Part shown: piece by piece, positions 28,301 through 36,615 of the stretch
How the letters are laid out: the number at the start of each line of letters is the position of its first letter
Numbering within the stretch: position 1 is the stretch's first letter
NCBI GenBank assembly: GCA_024636835.1
Contig: JAGXGH010000067.1
Span: 1-64,000, forward strand
Direction: 5' to 3'
Origin: Verrucomicrobiales bacterium
GTDB lineage: Bacteria; Verrucomicrobiota; Verrucomicrobiia; Verrucomicrobiales; SLCJ01
DNA: 64,000 nt
Notes under the pieces: generated by a model
What the model saw: only the letters and a program-made list of their open reading frames with translations
Told to the model about the DNA's origin: nothing
Databases searched by the model: none
Made by a program: the position numbers and the translations under genes

Positions 28301-29986
28301 CGCAATCCAAGCGGCTAATTCGACTAATTGGGGTATGACAAATTCGGAGTTTGTAGTTTGATCCGTTGCGCATGTTAATGTGCGGAGTTGGGATAGTGGA
28401 AGGGTGGAGAGAAACTGTCCGCCTAGGCATTCAGCAAACGTTTGATGAGCGAAGCCGAAACTTCCATCGTTAGCTACCGTGACAAGTCCGGTTCCCAATA
28501 CTTGTTCAATCTGGTTCTTACTAATAAGCCCTGGGTCAATCAGGTTACGGGCATGGCGAATATTGGCTTCGAGATCTAAAATTGAAGGGGAGTCAGAAAG
28601 GCGTATTCGATGCGTTCCTCCAAGCAAAAGTGCACATGCGAGTTTCCCCGCTGAGGTGAGTATATCGTCAACTGAGCATTTGTCACCGGTTGAGTAATGT
28701 CGAAGAAGGCGAGTGCGGTCAGGATTATGTCCCTCATCATCACATAATCTACGACAACCGTTTTTGTATAGCTGGCGTCGAGATGTGGTCGAGAATCCAT
28801 TGCCATCAAATTCCCTCAGCAGGAAAGAGAGAGTGATAGGTCTAGACGCAAGTGTAGCCACATCCGATCGATCAACTGACTTGAGAAAATCATCTCCATT
28901 GTGACCTCTTGCTTCCGCAGCAAGAGCAGCGTCTTTACGTCTGAGCGGTTCCAATTCGTATATATATCCCGATTCCCTTTCTTCTGACCAAAGGGAGGCA
29001 AGACGAGCTCCTTCAGTTTCCGGCCACTCGAAAGAGCGGCATGTCAGAAGCAGTCTTAGGTGAGGGGTAGGTTTGTTTTCTAGATAGTTTCTGAACCTGC
29101 CGACTAACGTTGGCATCCTGATCAAACCTTCATCTAGACCGTCTAGAAAGATAGTAGTCCTTTGCTGATCTATCAGCCACGCCTGCCATAAATCGAGTAC
29201 TTCGAGATGGTTTTGTAAATCGGGAAATGAATCGAACTGCCGAGCTTCGAGGTAAATCAATTTCTCGGTAGCCTTGGTTCCTTTTGATAGTTCATCGGCT
29301 AGAGTTCTTAGCTCTGTCGATTTTCCTAAGCCTGGCTCGCCACAGAGAACCAAGAGTCCGGTCTTGGGTAGAATTTCTGCGAGAGGTGTAGCATCAGATT
29401 TTTCTAAAAGATACTTGGCGTAGGCATCGTAGGGGTCCTCAAGAAATTCGCGTGAGGGTTTGTGATCTCGCGAATTACGCGGCGACCAAAAGCGCGTCCA
29501 TGGGAGTTGGTCTTTTGGTTTCGGCACGAGCATTATTCGAAATATTGGTAGCAATGGAATCACGTTGACACCTCGCAGCCCGAATAGCGGTGCGGCGGTC
29601 AGGAAGTGGCGGTCGTTGGAGTATACTTCGGTGAAGCCGTGTTCGGCGGCGCAGGCGAGATGGAGGGCATCGGCTGCGCGGATGTGTGTTTCTGGCGGAG
29701 CTGATTCAAGGACGTATTCCAGACGAGTCATGACAGCTTCGGACAAGGGAAGAAAATCAATAAGCCCTAATTCGCAATCGGCTTGGAATTGATTCCTAAG
29801 ACTAGCGAGCTGCTCCGGTGTGTCTGCACCTTCACGGCGTTTGCGGAGGAGGATGGAAGCGAACTCGGCTCGTCCATGCCAAGCGATGGCGATTTTGTCG
29901 GTATCGCGGAGGAGCGCTTTGACTTGGTCGTGTCCAGGTTCCGTGGAATAGACACGGAAAAGATAGGTGGTGTCAAAGTAGAGCAT
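25304..29986 (-). CDS. VapC-type PIN toxin fused to STAND/NACHT-like NTPase with C-terminal PD-(D/E)XK-like nuclease
   Basis: 1560 residues from the ATG at 29986, which overlaps the end of the antitoxin gene as in normal vapBC pairs; the frame also extends 44 codons further up, but without sense. Residues 1-145 are a PIN ribonuclease with all four acidic residues (Asp5, Glu41, Asp106, Asp125). At residue 152 an ATG opens an NTPase: Walker A GEPGLGKST (216-224), Walker B IFLDGLDE (279-286), then LLLTCRSFEW, typical of NACHT/STAND proteins. A long alpha-helical repeat region follows. Near the end, RTDILV...SVTIEVKG (Asp1445, Glu1470, Lys1472) fits a PD-(D/E)XK nuclease. The NTPase part is visibly more AT-rich than the toxin part, so it looks acquired. 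Such multidomain NTPases are known as phage-sensing defence proteins; that role is inferred here. Confidence 0.85.
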   Translation of the reverse strand: MLYFDTTYLFRVYSTEPGHDQVKALLRDTDKIAIAWHGRAEFASILLRKRREGADTPEQLASLRNQFQADCELGLIDFLPLSEAVMTRLEYVLESAPPETHIRAADALHLACAAEHGFTEVYSNDRHFLTAAPLFGLRGVNVIPLLPIFRIMLVPKPKDQLPWTRFWSPRNSRDHKPSREFLEDPYDAYAKYLLEKSDATPLAEILPKTGLLVLCGEPGLGKSTELRTLADELSKGTKATEKLIYLEARQFDSFPDLQNHLEVLDLWQAWLIDQQRTTIFLDGLDEGLIRMPTLVGRFRNYLENKPTPHLRLLLTCRSFEWPETEGARLASLWSEERESGYIYELEPLRRKDAALAAEARGHNGDDFLKSVDRSDVATLASRPITLSFLLREFDGNGFSTTSRRQLYKNGCRRLCDDEGHNPDRTRLLRHYSTGDKCSVDDILTSAGKLACALLLGGTHRIRLSDSPSILDLEANIRHARNLIDPGLISKNQIEQVLGTGLVTVANDGSFGFAHQTFAECLGGQFLSTLPLSQLRTLTCATDQTTNSEFVIPQLVELAAWIAGENSDYFKHLLAIDPATLLRCGISFSDNEQKAALVQRILELASNNQLFDESGYWRYWTDINHPQLPQQLEEVLVNPYTNRTTRRIAVSIAKACHSQALIPTLFQILRTTDDDQYYRSAVADALCTCMPDDRLAELEPLVRGEVGSDPDQSILGHALLRLVPTHYSVSDILQFIGFTSDPHFHGSYWRALSELHHHLSEDDILPSLQALWKWEGDFSDTSFRRELCMGILLQALELIDAPTISGELVKLWKQKSANYHPFFRDSSYGVSKDIKMSDASRRKWVAAIIESDNDQTNTWIYNLTSDTYRLIEWDDFGWLLDKLLEASNAYASNWAKLVANVVWNDQARVTWWNKFLEAYRRSSALRTQMPWFEITSISAPERRNAKAQWLRSKRRSEKYKTQRLKASTRLNPGKEIAKAFSRIKLGQSWAFMNLCHALSIREDGSFLNHLDHDITVYPGWINLSKKEQSDVIKAARKFLLEKSDGWDELGTKTNYSDPGAAAIWLLRHEIEFNSSLKTAIGASWSQCILGMWGSSEDAPQELFALLYRINPERAIYGWIREIRADIHRHRHAFAIRRAKKCWDDTLARELIDLIKVLKDPKSLRSALEELKVLDVELTGELSAYLLSQEIYKRIKSQDRFKELAIAGLGTGSHRVWTLTFPVLTKCPSLGKQIMLSIASDVDSRLSAPCKKLSEEELGDLYLLLCRYFPYTEDPELEGGFVTPRQSAVYFRSSVIDTLCSHATMDACAQLKRLANVLPPQSAWLHRRHQQTLGLIRRNKWTPFSLSEIATVLKESHKRLIRDTNDLMSLILESLEALQRNLNNTTLPAVEDLWMWQGGGLKRKDFRHKDEEAISDYICRWLRDRIGPKSKVVVNREVQPERRHRTDILVQAWSQTPKGRLRQEEPLSVTIEVKGCWNPEVHTGAKEQLLEQYLRPYGLTHGIFLVAWFHSPYFDKIAPNQTSQLKYESYTEAQKKLVTYVNPAQISGFAITPVLLDCRLTD

Positions 29987-30251
29987 CTTCGCGTGAGCTG
30001 CGGTCTTCCGAGACGATGAGGGACGAGTCTGTGCCGCCAGCGAAGGCGCCGTCGTCAAGTGCGGCTTGGTAGGATGTAATGAGCTTTCGCCGCTCAGCGA
30101 AGGATGGTGTAGGGCCAAAATGGGTAACCGAATCGTCGAGTTCGCGTTTTAGCGAGCTGAGCACGATCTGCTTGAGAGTTAAGCCGGATTCGATGGCGTG
30201 AATCTTGACCTTTTTATACAGATCATCGGGTATCTCGATGGTTGTCTTCAC
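29973..30251 (-). CDS. Ribbon-helix-helix antitoxin, VapB-like
   Basis: 92 residues from a GTG at 30251 (V/M-KTTIEIPDDLYKKVKIHAI). The short N-terminal strand followed by two helices is the ribbon-helix-helix DNA-binding fold. The acidic C-terminal part (TSYQAALDDGAFAGGTDSSL) would bind and block the PIN toxin. Its last 14 bases overlap the toxin start, the classic vapBC coupling. A GTG two codons upstream is also possible. It probably represses its own promoter, where a TATTAT box is visible about 10 bases ahead of the start. Confidence 0.85.
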   Translation of the reverse strand: MKTTIEIPDDLYKKVKIHAIESGLTLKQIVLSSLKRELDDSVTHFGPTPSFAERRKLITSYQAALDDGAFAGGTDSSLIVSEDRSSREDALL

Positions 30252-30361
30252 GCTCACTATAATACAGGAATATGGTTTCCCGTCAATCCATATTAAAGGA
30301 TGCTCATTCACACCATTTCAAGCCAGTTGACCAACACTCAGCCAACCTTCACAGTAAGTTC

Positions 30362-31000
30362 ATGACCGCCGAGATCTCACCAGCTCCTACACAAGCCGCA
30401 AAAAAGCGTGGATGTTTCTTCTTCGCTTTCTGGGGGCTGCTCGCGGGCGTGGTCATTTTCTGCGCGGGAATCGCCGCAACCCTCTGGTGGATGCAGCGAC
30501 CCGTCACCCCGGTGCAACTCAGCGAGGATGAACTCAATGAGGTGGAAGTCAAAGTTGAGCAACTACAAGCATCGAGCCATCCCGATGGAGGAGCCTCACG
30601 CTACGAAGCAGGCGGCAAACATGTTGAGTTCACCGAACACGAACTCAATGGACTGCTCAACGAGCACACCGATCTCGCTGATCGTTTGAAGTTCGAGATC
30701 GATCGTGATGCGCTGAACGCCTACGTCAACATTCCCATCCCCGAAGACTCCGCCATTCTTCCCGGCAAAACCTTAAAAATGCGTGCACGTCTCGACGTCA
30801 ACTTTGATACAGACCAGCCTGAGCTACGTGTAGCCGACGTCACAATTTACGGATTTAGTATTCCAAACGCGTGGCTTGGTGGAGTCAAAGAACGCAACCT
30901 CGCGCGTGAGCTCTTTGGCGCCGATTATAGCTCCAGCCTCAGCGGCATCAAAACCCTCAAACTGGAGCGCGGAAAACTCGCACTAGAGTTGGAGGAATAG
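30362..31000 (+). CDS. Single-pass membrane protein with an extracytoplasmic domain
   Basis: 212 residues from the ATG at 30362; the frame upstream of this is not coding. A basic start (AAKKRGC) is followed by one membrane helix (FFFAFWGLLAGVVIFCAGIA). The rest is an exported domain with alternating charged helices and strands (FTEHELNGLLNEH, LKMRARLDVNF, LKLERGKLALELEE). No family is recognised. It starts the run of genes 30362-33732, all on the plus strand. Confidence 0.7.
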   Translation: MTAEISPAPTQAAKKRGCFFFAFWGLLAGVVIFCAGIAATLWWMQRPVTPVQLSEDELNEVEVKVEQLQASSHPDGGASRYEAGGKHVEFTEHELNGLLNEHTDLADRLKFEIDRDALNAYVNIPIPEDSAILPGKTLKMRARLDVNFDTDQPELRVADVTIYGFSIPNAWLGGVKERNLARELFGADYSSSLSGIKTLKLERGKLALELEE

Positions 31001-31053
31001 ACACTATCTAAACCGACTACCTGCCTTCAACCTTCAAGCTCTTCACAACCTAC

Positions 31054-31692
31054 ATGGTAAATCACTGCCTCCGATGGCTAGCTCTTCTAGGCTTGCTATC
31101 CTCCTGCTCACACATCGAGTCGACCACCAAGGGCGAAGCGTTCGCGAAGTCCCACGCCGATTTCACTTACTGTGAGATCGACGCCGTGAAGCAGAATAAC
31201 CAGATCGCCTGCGGAGCAGCAGCTGTCGCCGCTGTCACCACCTATTGGGGCGCGCCGACCACCGAAGCAGAAATTCTCGCCATCCACCCCACAGATCGCG
31301 ACGGTGGCTACACCTTGGGCGCGCTTGCCAAGGCTGCGGAGGCACAAGAACTACAAACATTCATCGTGGCGTCCAAGTCAGATACTCAAAGCGTTAGCGC
31401 TCTTCGTGAACACCTCAGTAAAGGACGCCCGATTATTGTCCCCTGGGAGTGCCCATTCGGTCGCTATTTCGACAAAATCCCACTCATCGAGTCCCTCGAC
31501 AGCCGCACTGTAAACCTCGAACCATTTCAATCCGTCAGCAAAAAGCACTTTGTCGTCGTCTGTGGATATCGCGACGACTTCACTTCTTGGCTCGTCATGG
31601 ATCCAGCCTATGGCATCGTTAAAATAGACGCCGCCAAGTTCCTCGACTACTGGCGCGGCGGAGCACGTGCCATGTTGCTCATTTCCCCCTAA
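31054..31692 (+). CDS. C39-like peptidase domain lipoprotein
   Basis: 212 residues. A lipoprotein signal (LRWLALLGLLSSC, lipobox LSSC) precedes a papain-like C39 domain: the catalytic Cys in QIACGAAAV, the His in KKHFVVVCGY and the Asp in VMDPAYG. Such exported C39-like proteins may cut peptides or only bind them. It lies 53 bases after the membrane protein gene and 4 bases before the DinB-like gene, so they are probably co-transcribed. Confidence 0.8.
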   Translation: MVNHCLRWLALLGLLSSCSHIESTTKGEAFAKSHADFTYCEIDAVKQNNQIACGAAAVAAVTTYWGAPTTEAEILAIHPTDRDGGYTLGALAKAAEAQELQTFIVASKSDTQSVSALREHLSKGRPIIVPWECPFGRYFDKIPLIESLDSRTVNLEPFQSVSKKHFVVVCGYRDDFTSWLVMDPAYGIVKIDAAKFLDYWRGGARAMLLISP

Positions 31693-31696
31693 ATTT

Positions 31697-32239
31697 ATGA
31701 AGCCATCTCCAGCCATTCAGTTCCTCATTCGAACAAAGTTCCGTATCACCTCCCGCGCAGCAGCCAACCGTGTCATCGTCACGGAGATTTCTCGATATGA
31801 GCGCATTGCCGAAAGTCTCAATGACACACAACGAGCGCAATCATACCACGTGGCCGAGATGATGGGGGTAGACGAAAACATGCGCGACTGGTCGTTTAAT
31901 CAAATCCTCGATCACAATATCCTCGTCAATAGAAACCTCACCGACGTGCTTCGCGAGCTTGCCGGCGGCATTCCAATCAACCGCGTTATCGATCCAAAGA
32001 AGGACGTCATGCCCAGCGATAACCCACCGGAAACGATTCTTGAAGACTTCATGGCATCTGTGGAAGACTACGAAAAAGTCGTCGCCGAGTTTGCCAAACT
32101 CCGAGGCACCAAACCCCGTCCTCATTCCGTCTTCGGCGATCTCGACGCCCATGGATGGCATTGTATGTTCGGTCTTCATCTGCAAATCCACCGTAAACAG
32201 GCACAAGCCGTCGTACGTCTCGCCAGCACAAGCTCATGA
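31697..32239 (+). CDS. DinB-superfamily-like protein
   Basis: 180 residues from the ATG at 31697. The pattern is a four-helix bundle: SRYERIAESLNDTQRAQ, MRDWSFNQILDHNILVN, then GWHCMFGLHLQIHRKQA near the end. The His residues in LDHN and in HLQIHRKQ sit where DinB proteins bind metal. DinB-like proteins are often thiol transferases, but the substrate is unknown here. Its stop overlaps the next start by four bases (ATGA), so translation is coupled. Confidence 0.65.
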   Translation: MKPSPAIQFLIRTKFRITSRAAANRVIVTEISRYERIAESLNDTQRAQSYHVAEMMGVDENMRDWSFNQILDHNILVNRNLTDVLRELAGGIPINRVIDPKKDVMPSDNPPETILEDFMASVEDYEKVVAEFAKLRGTKPRPHSVFGDLDAHGWHCMFGLHLQIHRKQAQAVVRLASTSS

Positions 32240-33732
32240 CCATAAAGCCCGCAACCTATTGGATCGGAGGAAGCATCCTCACCGTCGCACTCGTTTACGG
32301 ACTCTGGGCGCTGCGCCCGATGTGGATAAAGAACGAAGTGACCGGCGATGCCTCGCCACCAAATCCCGAGCAGATCTTTAACTTTGCAGACGGGTCATCG
32401 ATCAAAATATACGACATCCAACGCGGCTCCATCGCGCATACATTTCCTGTTACTAGTTCTGGGGGTTCGGTGTGGAGCGGCATGTCCGGCAGTTCCAGCG
32501 GATCGTCCGGAGATGGGGATTTCGAAGTCAGCTACAGGCTCACCTCCTCTCAATTAAGCGAGCTGACGTTCACCTCAAACTCCAACGCACTACTCGTGGA
32601 GTTTCGATTCTGTGAATACGATGATTTTTCTGCTCTACCTTGGGTGGTCGCAAACAGTAATGGTGGACTCACCACAATCAATCGATCATCCCAGAGCCGC
32701 AAGCAGCACAAATGGACTCTCGAGCAGATGATGGACGAAGACTCCAAGGTCGTCACCCCTGATTTTCTAATTCAAATCCGCGATAGCGACGGTAAATGGG
32801 TCTGCGGGAACATCGCCACCCCGTGCGATGAAGACCCATGGCTACGCAGCGTCGTCGCCTTCGACTCGTGGCCATCCGCTGATTCAGAACTCGAATTCCG
32901 CGTCACGCGCAAAGGCTTTAAACCACGCGAATTCGCCATGGACAACCCCGACATCTGTTCGCCGAAGCCTTGGACGAGCAAACCCCTACCAACTACAATC
33001 GATACCCCGGATTACAGCCTCTCGCTGCAATCCGTTGATCAAGCTCGCACCGAAATGTGGGGTAACATGGTAATACCAAAGCTTTCCGTAGAATCAAAAT
33101 TCAAGAGCCAGAACAAGGTGATGGGGCGGGCTTTTAATGCGCGCATCTCCAGTCTGGAAACCCAACTAGGTGAGTCCCCGAGCTCACTTCGTTATGATCA
33201 ATTTCCCGTCGACTCCGCCGTCGAAAAAATTAAAGTGACCGCCCAAGTCAACGCTAGCGACACTTACCCGTATCCGCGAAACACTGCAGTCACTTTTGCC
33301 AAAGGCATTGTCGCCGCCGACGGATCCATCGAGAAATTAGAATTTACCAACAAATCCCTCGGGTTTACAAAAATCGAATCCACTGCAAGTAAGAATAAGG
33401 AAAGCGCCAATTTCGAAATCACCGGGCTCTGGAACGATTCACGAGAGGAATCCAAAGCGTCTAAAGAAGTCGGTGGGTGGGGGAGCAAACTTCCAAGGGT
33501 TTACCTCGATAGCGAACAATACCCCTCCGGACCCGCTTACTCCAATGGCGGCAGTTCAAGTGGCTCGGGCGATCGAACAGAATTCACCATCCGATTCTCC
33601 TTCACCCCGGAGAAGCCTCTCGAGCCAGGCCAAACCGTCACACTTTGCTACGTCCAACCCCCCCCACCAGCGCTCCATGAGTTCATCATCGACCGCTCGG
33701 ATTTCTCTCCGCTGGACGAGGGCGACGATTAG
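32236..33732 (+). CDS. Membrane-anchored extracytoplasmic protein, unknown function
   Basis: 498 residues. One N-terminal membrane helix (YWIGGSILTVALVYGLWAL) is followed by a beta-rich exported part with Ser/Gly-rich stretches (SGMSGSSSGSSGDGD). I do not recognise the family. It overlaps the DinB-like gene by four bases, and its last 47 bases overlap the end of the convergent RlpA gene. Confidence 0.7.
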   Translation: MTIKPATYWIGGSILTVALVYGLWALRPMWIKNEVTGDASPPNPEQIFNFADGSSIKIYDIQRGSIAHTFPVTSSGGSVWSGMSGSSSGSSGDGDFEVSYRLTSSQLSELTFTSNSNALLVEFRFCEYDDFSALPWVVANSNGGLTTINRSSQSRKQHKWTLEQMMDEDSKVVTPDFLIQIRDSDGKWVCGNIATPCDEDPWLRSVVAFDSWPSADSELEFRVTRKGFKPREFAMDNPDICSPKPWTSKPLPTTIDTPDYSLSLQSVDQARTEMWGNMVIPKLSVESKFKSQNKVMGRAFNARISSLETQLGESPSSLRYDQFPVDSAVEKIKVTAQVNASDTYPYPRNTAVTFAKGIVAADGSIEKLEFTNKSLGFTKIESTASKNKESANFEITGLWNDSREESKASKEVGGWGSKLPRVYLDSEQYPSGPAYSNGGSSSGSGDRTEFTIRFSFTPEKPLEPGQTVTLCYVQPPPPALHEFIIDRSDFSPLDEGDD

Positions 33733-34147
33733 CCCATCGGCTCTCGTGTGGCTCAAGCACTTCCACTTTGCAGGGCGTTATTCCGCGCGAGTAAAATCCG
33801 ATCTGCTTGGCGACGCTGGTGGTCACGTCGATGATACGTCCACGGGTAAACGGTCCTCGATCTGTGATCGTCACGATCGCTGACTGACCATTACGTGTGT
33901 TGGTGACACGCACTTTGGTTCCGAAGGGCAACTTCTTGTGAGCTGCCGTCGCCTCCTCATCACGTAAGCGCCGACCGCTTGCCGTTGCTGTGCCTCGATT
34001 GGTTCTGACCGAATACCAGGACGCGATTCCCTTCTCAACGCGCACTACGTCGTAGTGCGGATCTTGTGTGTGATGGCGAATGCTCTGGCAACTCGAGAGA
34101 GCTACGGCGAGAATGAGCCCAGGAAACGGAAATGGCCGAAATTTCAT
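33686..34147 (-). CDS. rlpA: RlpA-like lipoprotein (double-psi beta-barrel)
   Basis: 153 residues. A lipoprotein signal (LILAVALSSC, lipobox LSSC) precedes the double-psi barrel: GIASWYSVRTNRGTATASGR, AAHKKLPFGTKVRVTNTRNG, ITDRGPFTRGRIIDVT. The GIASWY start and the Asp in TDRGPF match RlpA lytic transglycosylases, which act on denuded peptidoglycan at division sites. No SPOR domain is present. It converges on, and overlaps, the end of the gene at 32236-33732. Confidence 0.9.
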   Translation of the reverse strand: MKFRPFPFPGLILAVALSSCQSIRHHTQDPHYDVVRVEKGIASWYSVRTNRGTATASGRRLRDEEATAAHKKLPFGTKVRVTNTRNGQSAIVTITDRGPFTRGRIIDVTTSVAKQIGFYSRGITPCKVEVLEPHESRWANRRPRPAERNPSGR

Positions 34148-34236
34148 TTGGCAGGATAGCCTGAATTCACATTATTCACCACACCGTATGGAAGGTTGCG
34201 GAAGCCAAGAGGAACCAGCATAGTCGGGCATCGTTT

Positions 34237-35226
34237 ATGTCAGGATTTCTACGTCGTTTCTCCGCCTATGGCGACCTCGCGGGTAAAGCACTGCGCGTCG
34301 CGGTGAGATCTGTTCCGTGGTTTCTTGAGCCGGTTTTCTTGTTTTGTTACGCGATCATTTACACCGTCGTGTCGCGCCCGCCATTGCGTTCAGTGCAGCG
34401 CAATCTCGACGTCATATTTGCGCACAAGGGCGTAAAATCACCGTTCTTTGCGCAAGTAAAACTGGTCTATCAATTCGCCGCGACCATGGCGGAAGGTCTG
34501 CGTGCTGTTGACGATCCCGAGTGCATCGAATGGACGGTTGAAGGCATGGATCAACTGCAACAACTTATCAGCGAAGACCAAGGCGCCATTCTTCTCACCG
34601 TGCACATGGGTAGCTACGATCTCGCTGCGGCCTCGTTTGTCGAGAAGCTTGGGCGCAACGTCAACGTCGTCCGTACACCCGAGCGGGATCCAGAAACCCA
34701 AAAACTCCGCGAACTAGAAATCGAAGAAACGCGTGTCGCCGCACAAGCAAGGTTTGGTGACCGCGCACCTACCCTCAAGGTTCATTTCAACCGTGGCGAA
34801 AGCTTACTGGGTATCGACCTCGCGAGCGCATTACACCGCAAGGAATTTGTCGCCATCCAAGGCGATCGCGTGATGTTTGATGTTTCTGGAATGACCGCAC
34901 CGTGTTGCAGCTCAAGCATCCGTATGCCAAAAGGCCCATTCGTTCTCGCCGAAGCAACGCGCGCACCGATCTATTCCTTGATTATTTTGCGTAAAGGCTG
35001 GCGTCACTATGCCGTCCGCTGCCTCAAACCACTTCCAATGCCAACCGTCAAAGAACGCTTCGCTCGTATCGACGAGCGAGCGGCGCACTGGGGCAGGGAA
35101 CTGGAAGCTTTGATCACCGAAGAATGGCATCAGTGGTTCGTTTTCGAGGATGCTTTCACCAAACAGGCTGAGACAGCAAGCACTGAGCAAACACCCGAGG
35201 TAAGCGCACAAATTTCCAAGCGATGA
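34237..35226 (+). CDS. Lysophospholipid acyltransferase family protein (LpxL/HtrB-like)
   Basis: 329 residues. An N-terminal membrane helix and the catalytic HX4D motif (HMGSYD, His123 and Asp128) mark a glycerolipid/lipid A acyltransferase. Its stop overlaps the next start by four bases. It opens a run of genes (34237-38627) that includes a deacetylase, methyltransferase, glycosyltransferase and dehydratase, which suggests work on an acylated envelope compound. Confidence 0.85.
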   Translation: MSGFLRRFSAYGDLAGKALRVAVRSVPWFLEPVFLFCYAIIYTVVSRPPLRSVQRNLDVIFAHKGVKSPFFAQVKLVYQFAATMAEGLRAVDDPECIEWTVEGMDQLQQLISEDQGAILLTVHMGSYDLAAASFVEKLGRNVNVVRTPERDPETQKLRELEIEETRVAAQARFGDRAPTLKVHFNRGESLLGIDLASALHRKEFVAIQGDRVMFDVSGMTAPCCSSSIRMPKGPFVLAEATRAPIYSLIILRKGWRHYAVRCLKPLPMPTVKERFARIDERAAHWGRELEALITEEWHQWFVFEDAFTKQAETASTEQTPEVSAQISKR

Positions 35227-35858
35227 CGAAATCTCCTGCCAACCATACATTTCAAAAACGAGGGTTCACCAGCATCTCTCGCTGGATGCCTGGTCTGAAG
35301 CTACGTGCGCCATTGCCGCCATCCTCTCAAGGAGCGCAGACGTCTCGCCCGTATGAGCGGTTCTCTCAACCTAACGAAGATCCATTAAATTCCGCACCAT
35401 CCATCCCAAGCGATATCGGTAATACACCTCAACAAGAAGCCAAAAACCAAGACTTCCCTCATCCTCGCCATCGCTATCTCGTCGCACGGGAAGCCATCGC
35501 CATCGGGATTCTTACGACCCTTTTTCTCCTTACCTCCATCACTTGTGAAATTACCGCGCGTTCAAACTCACTCGCACTCTATGTTCTCATTCCCTTCGCC
35601 ACATTCCTAGCTCTTCACCTCATTTGCGCGATAGCAGCTCAACTTGCGAACATCGCTAAACCGCTCATCGGCACTAACCGTGACCTCGCGCAAGGTGTCA
35701 TCATCTTGACTCTGTTTTCCGGCTACGCAGTCCTCCGTGTTGTTCACCCAATAGCCGACTGGTTTACACCCATCGCGTGGGTGTGGATCGCCATCATGGC
35801 AGTGGACATCATTGGAAGAATCATCGAGAAAATTACAACCAAAACCCCGACGATCTAG
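35223..35858 (+). CDS. Membrane protein with disordered N-terminus
   Basis: 211 residues. The first ~75 residues are Pro/Ser/Gln-rich and probably unstructured. Three or four membrane segments follow (AIAIGILTTLFLLTSI, ALYVLIPFATFLALHLI, GVIILTLFSGYAVL, WVWIAIMAVDIIG). No family is recognised. The start overlaps the stop of the acyltransferase gene (ATGA). Confidence 0.65.
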   Translation: MTKSPANHTFQKRGFTSISRWMPGLKLRAPLPPSSQGAQTSRPYERFSQPNEDPLNSAPSIPSDIGNTPQQEAKNQDFPHPRHRYLVAREAIAIGILTTLFLLTSITCEITARSNSLALYVLIPFATFLALHLICAIAAQLANIAKPLIGTNRDLAQGVIILTLFSGYAVLRVVHPIADWFTPIAWVWIAIMAVDIIGRIIEKITTKTPTI

Positions 35859-35868
35859 CTGTCTGCCT

Positions 35869-36615
35869 ATGCGCATTCTCGTCATTCTTGTGCTCCATCT
35901 GATCCCGCTCGCCCTCGCGATGAGTGGACAGTGGATGGTTGCGATCGTGTTCATCATTCTTCTTCATCTCACTCTCCTCGCCAGCACATTAATCCCCGCG
36001 TTTTCGGTCTTCGGTAAACTCGTCAAACGAACGCCGGATCTGCCACAAAAAATCGCTAGCGACGATGCCGTATTACTCACTTTCGACGACGGCCCACATC
36101 CCGAGTTTACCCATCAAATCCTCGATCTACTAGACGAATACGAGACCCGCGCCGTATTTTTCGTCATCGGAGAAAAAGCCAAACAACACGCCGATATCAT
36201 CAGCGAAATCGTCGAGCGTGGACACCTCATCGGCAACCATACACAAACCCATCCCGAACATCGGTTCTGGCGCATCCTCGCCCGCGAGGCCGCCACCGAA
36301 ATCGATGATTGCCAGCGCACCATTGAAACCATAACCGGTTCGCGGCCAAGCTTATTCCGCCCGCCCGTCGGCATGCACAACCCCTTTCTCTTTGATGCGC
36401 TCTATAAGCGATCACTTCCCTGTGTCTGGTGGACCCATCGTGGTTTCGACACCACTTCCAGCGACATCGAATCCATCGTCAAACGATTGACTGACAATGT
36501 CGCACCTGGCGCGATTCTGATGATTCACGACCACCTATCGAGAAGCGTAGAAATCACTCGACGGACTCTCGAAATACTTCGCGCCCGTCAACTCACCTTG
36601 GCCGCGAAAAGCTAA
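35869..36615 (+). CDS. Polysaccharide deacetylase family protein
   Basis: 248 residues from the ATG at 35869. Two N-terminal hydrophobic segments anchor it in the membrane. The NodB domain shows LTFDDGPHP (catalytic Asp73 and metal Asp74), the metal-binding HTQTHP, FRPPVG and a closing ILMIHDH. It would remove N- or O-acetyl groups from a surface polysaccharide. It begins 10 bases after the preceding gene; its end overlaps the convergent methyltransferase gene by 23 bases. Confidence 0.9.
   Translation: MRILVILVLHLIPLALAMSGQWMVAIVFIILLHLTLLASTLIPAFSVFGKLVKRTPDLPQKIASDDAVLLTFDDGPHPEFTHQILDLLDEYETRAVFFVIGEKAKQHADIISEIVERGHLIGNHTQTHPEHRFWRILAREAATEIDDCQRTIETITGSRPSLFRPPVGMHNPFLFDALYKRSLPCVWWTHRGFDTTSSDIESIVKRLTDNVAPGAILMIHDHLSRSVEITRRTLEILRARQLTLAAKS

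Noticed and set aside
29987-30118. 44-codon N-terminal extension of the PIN-NTPase fusion
   Set aside because: It overlaps the antitoxin gene in another frame and is low in complexity; the overlapping ATG at 29986 is the usual vapBC start.
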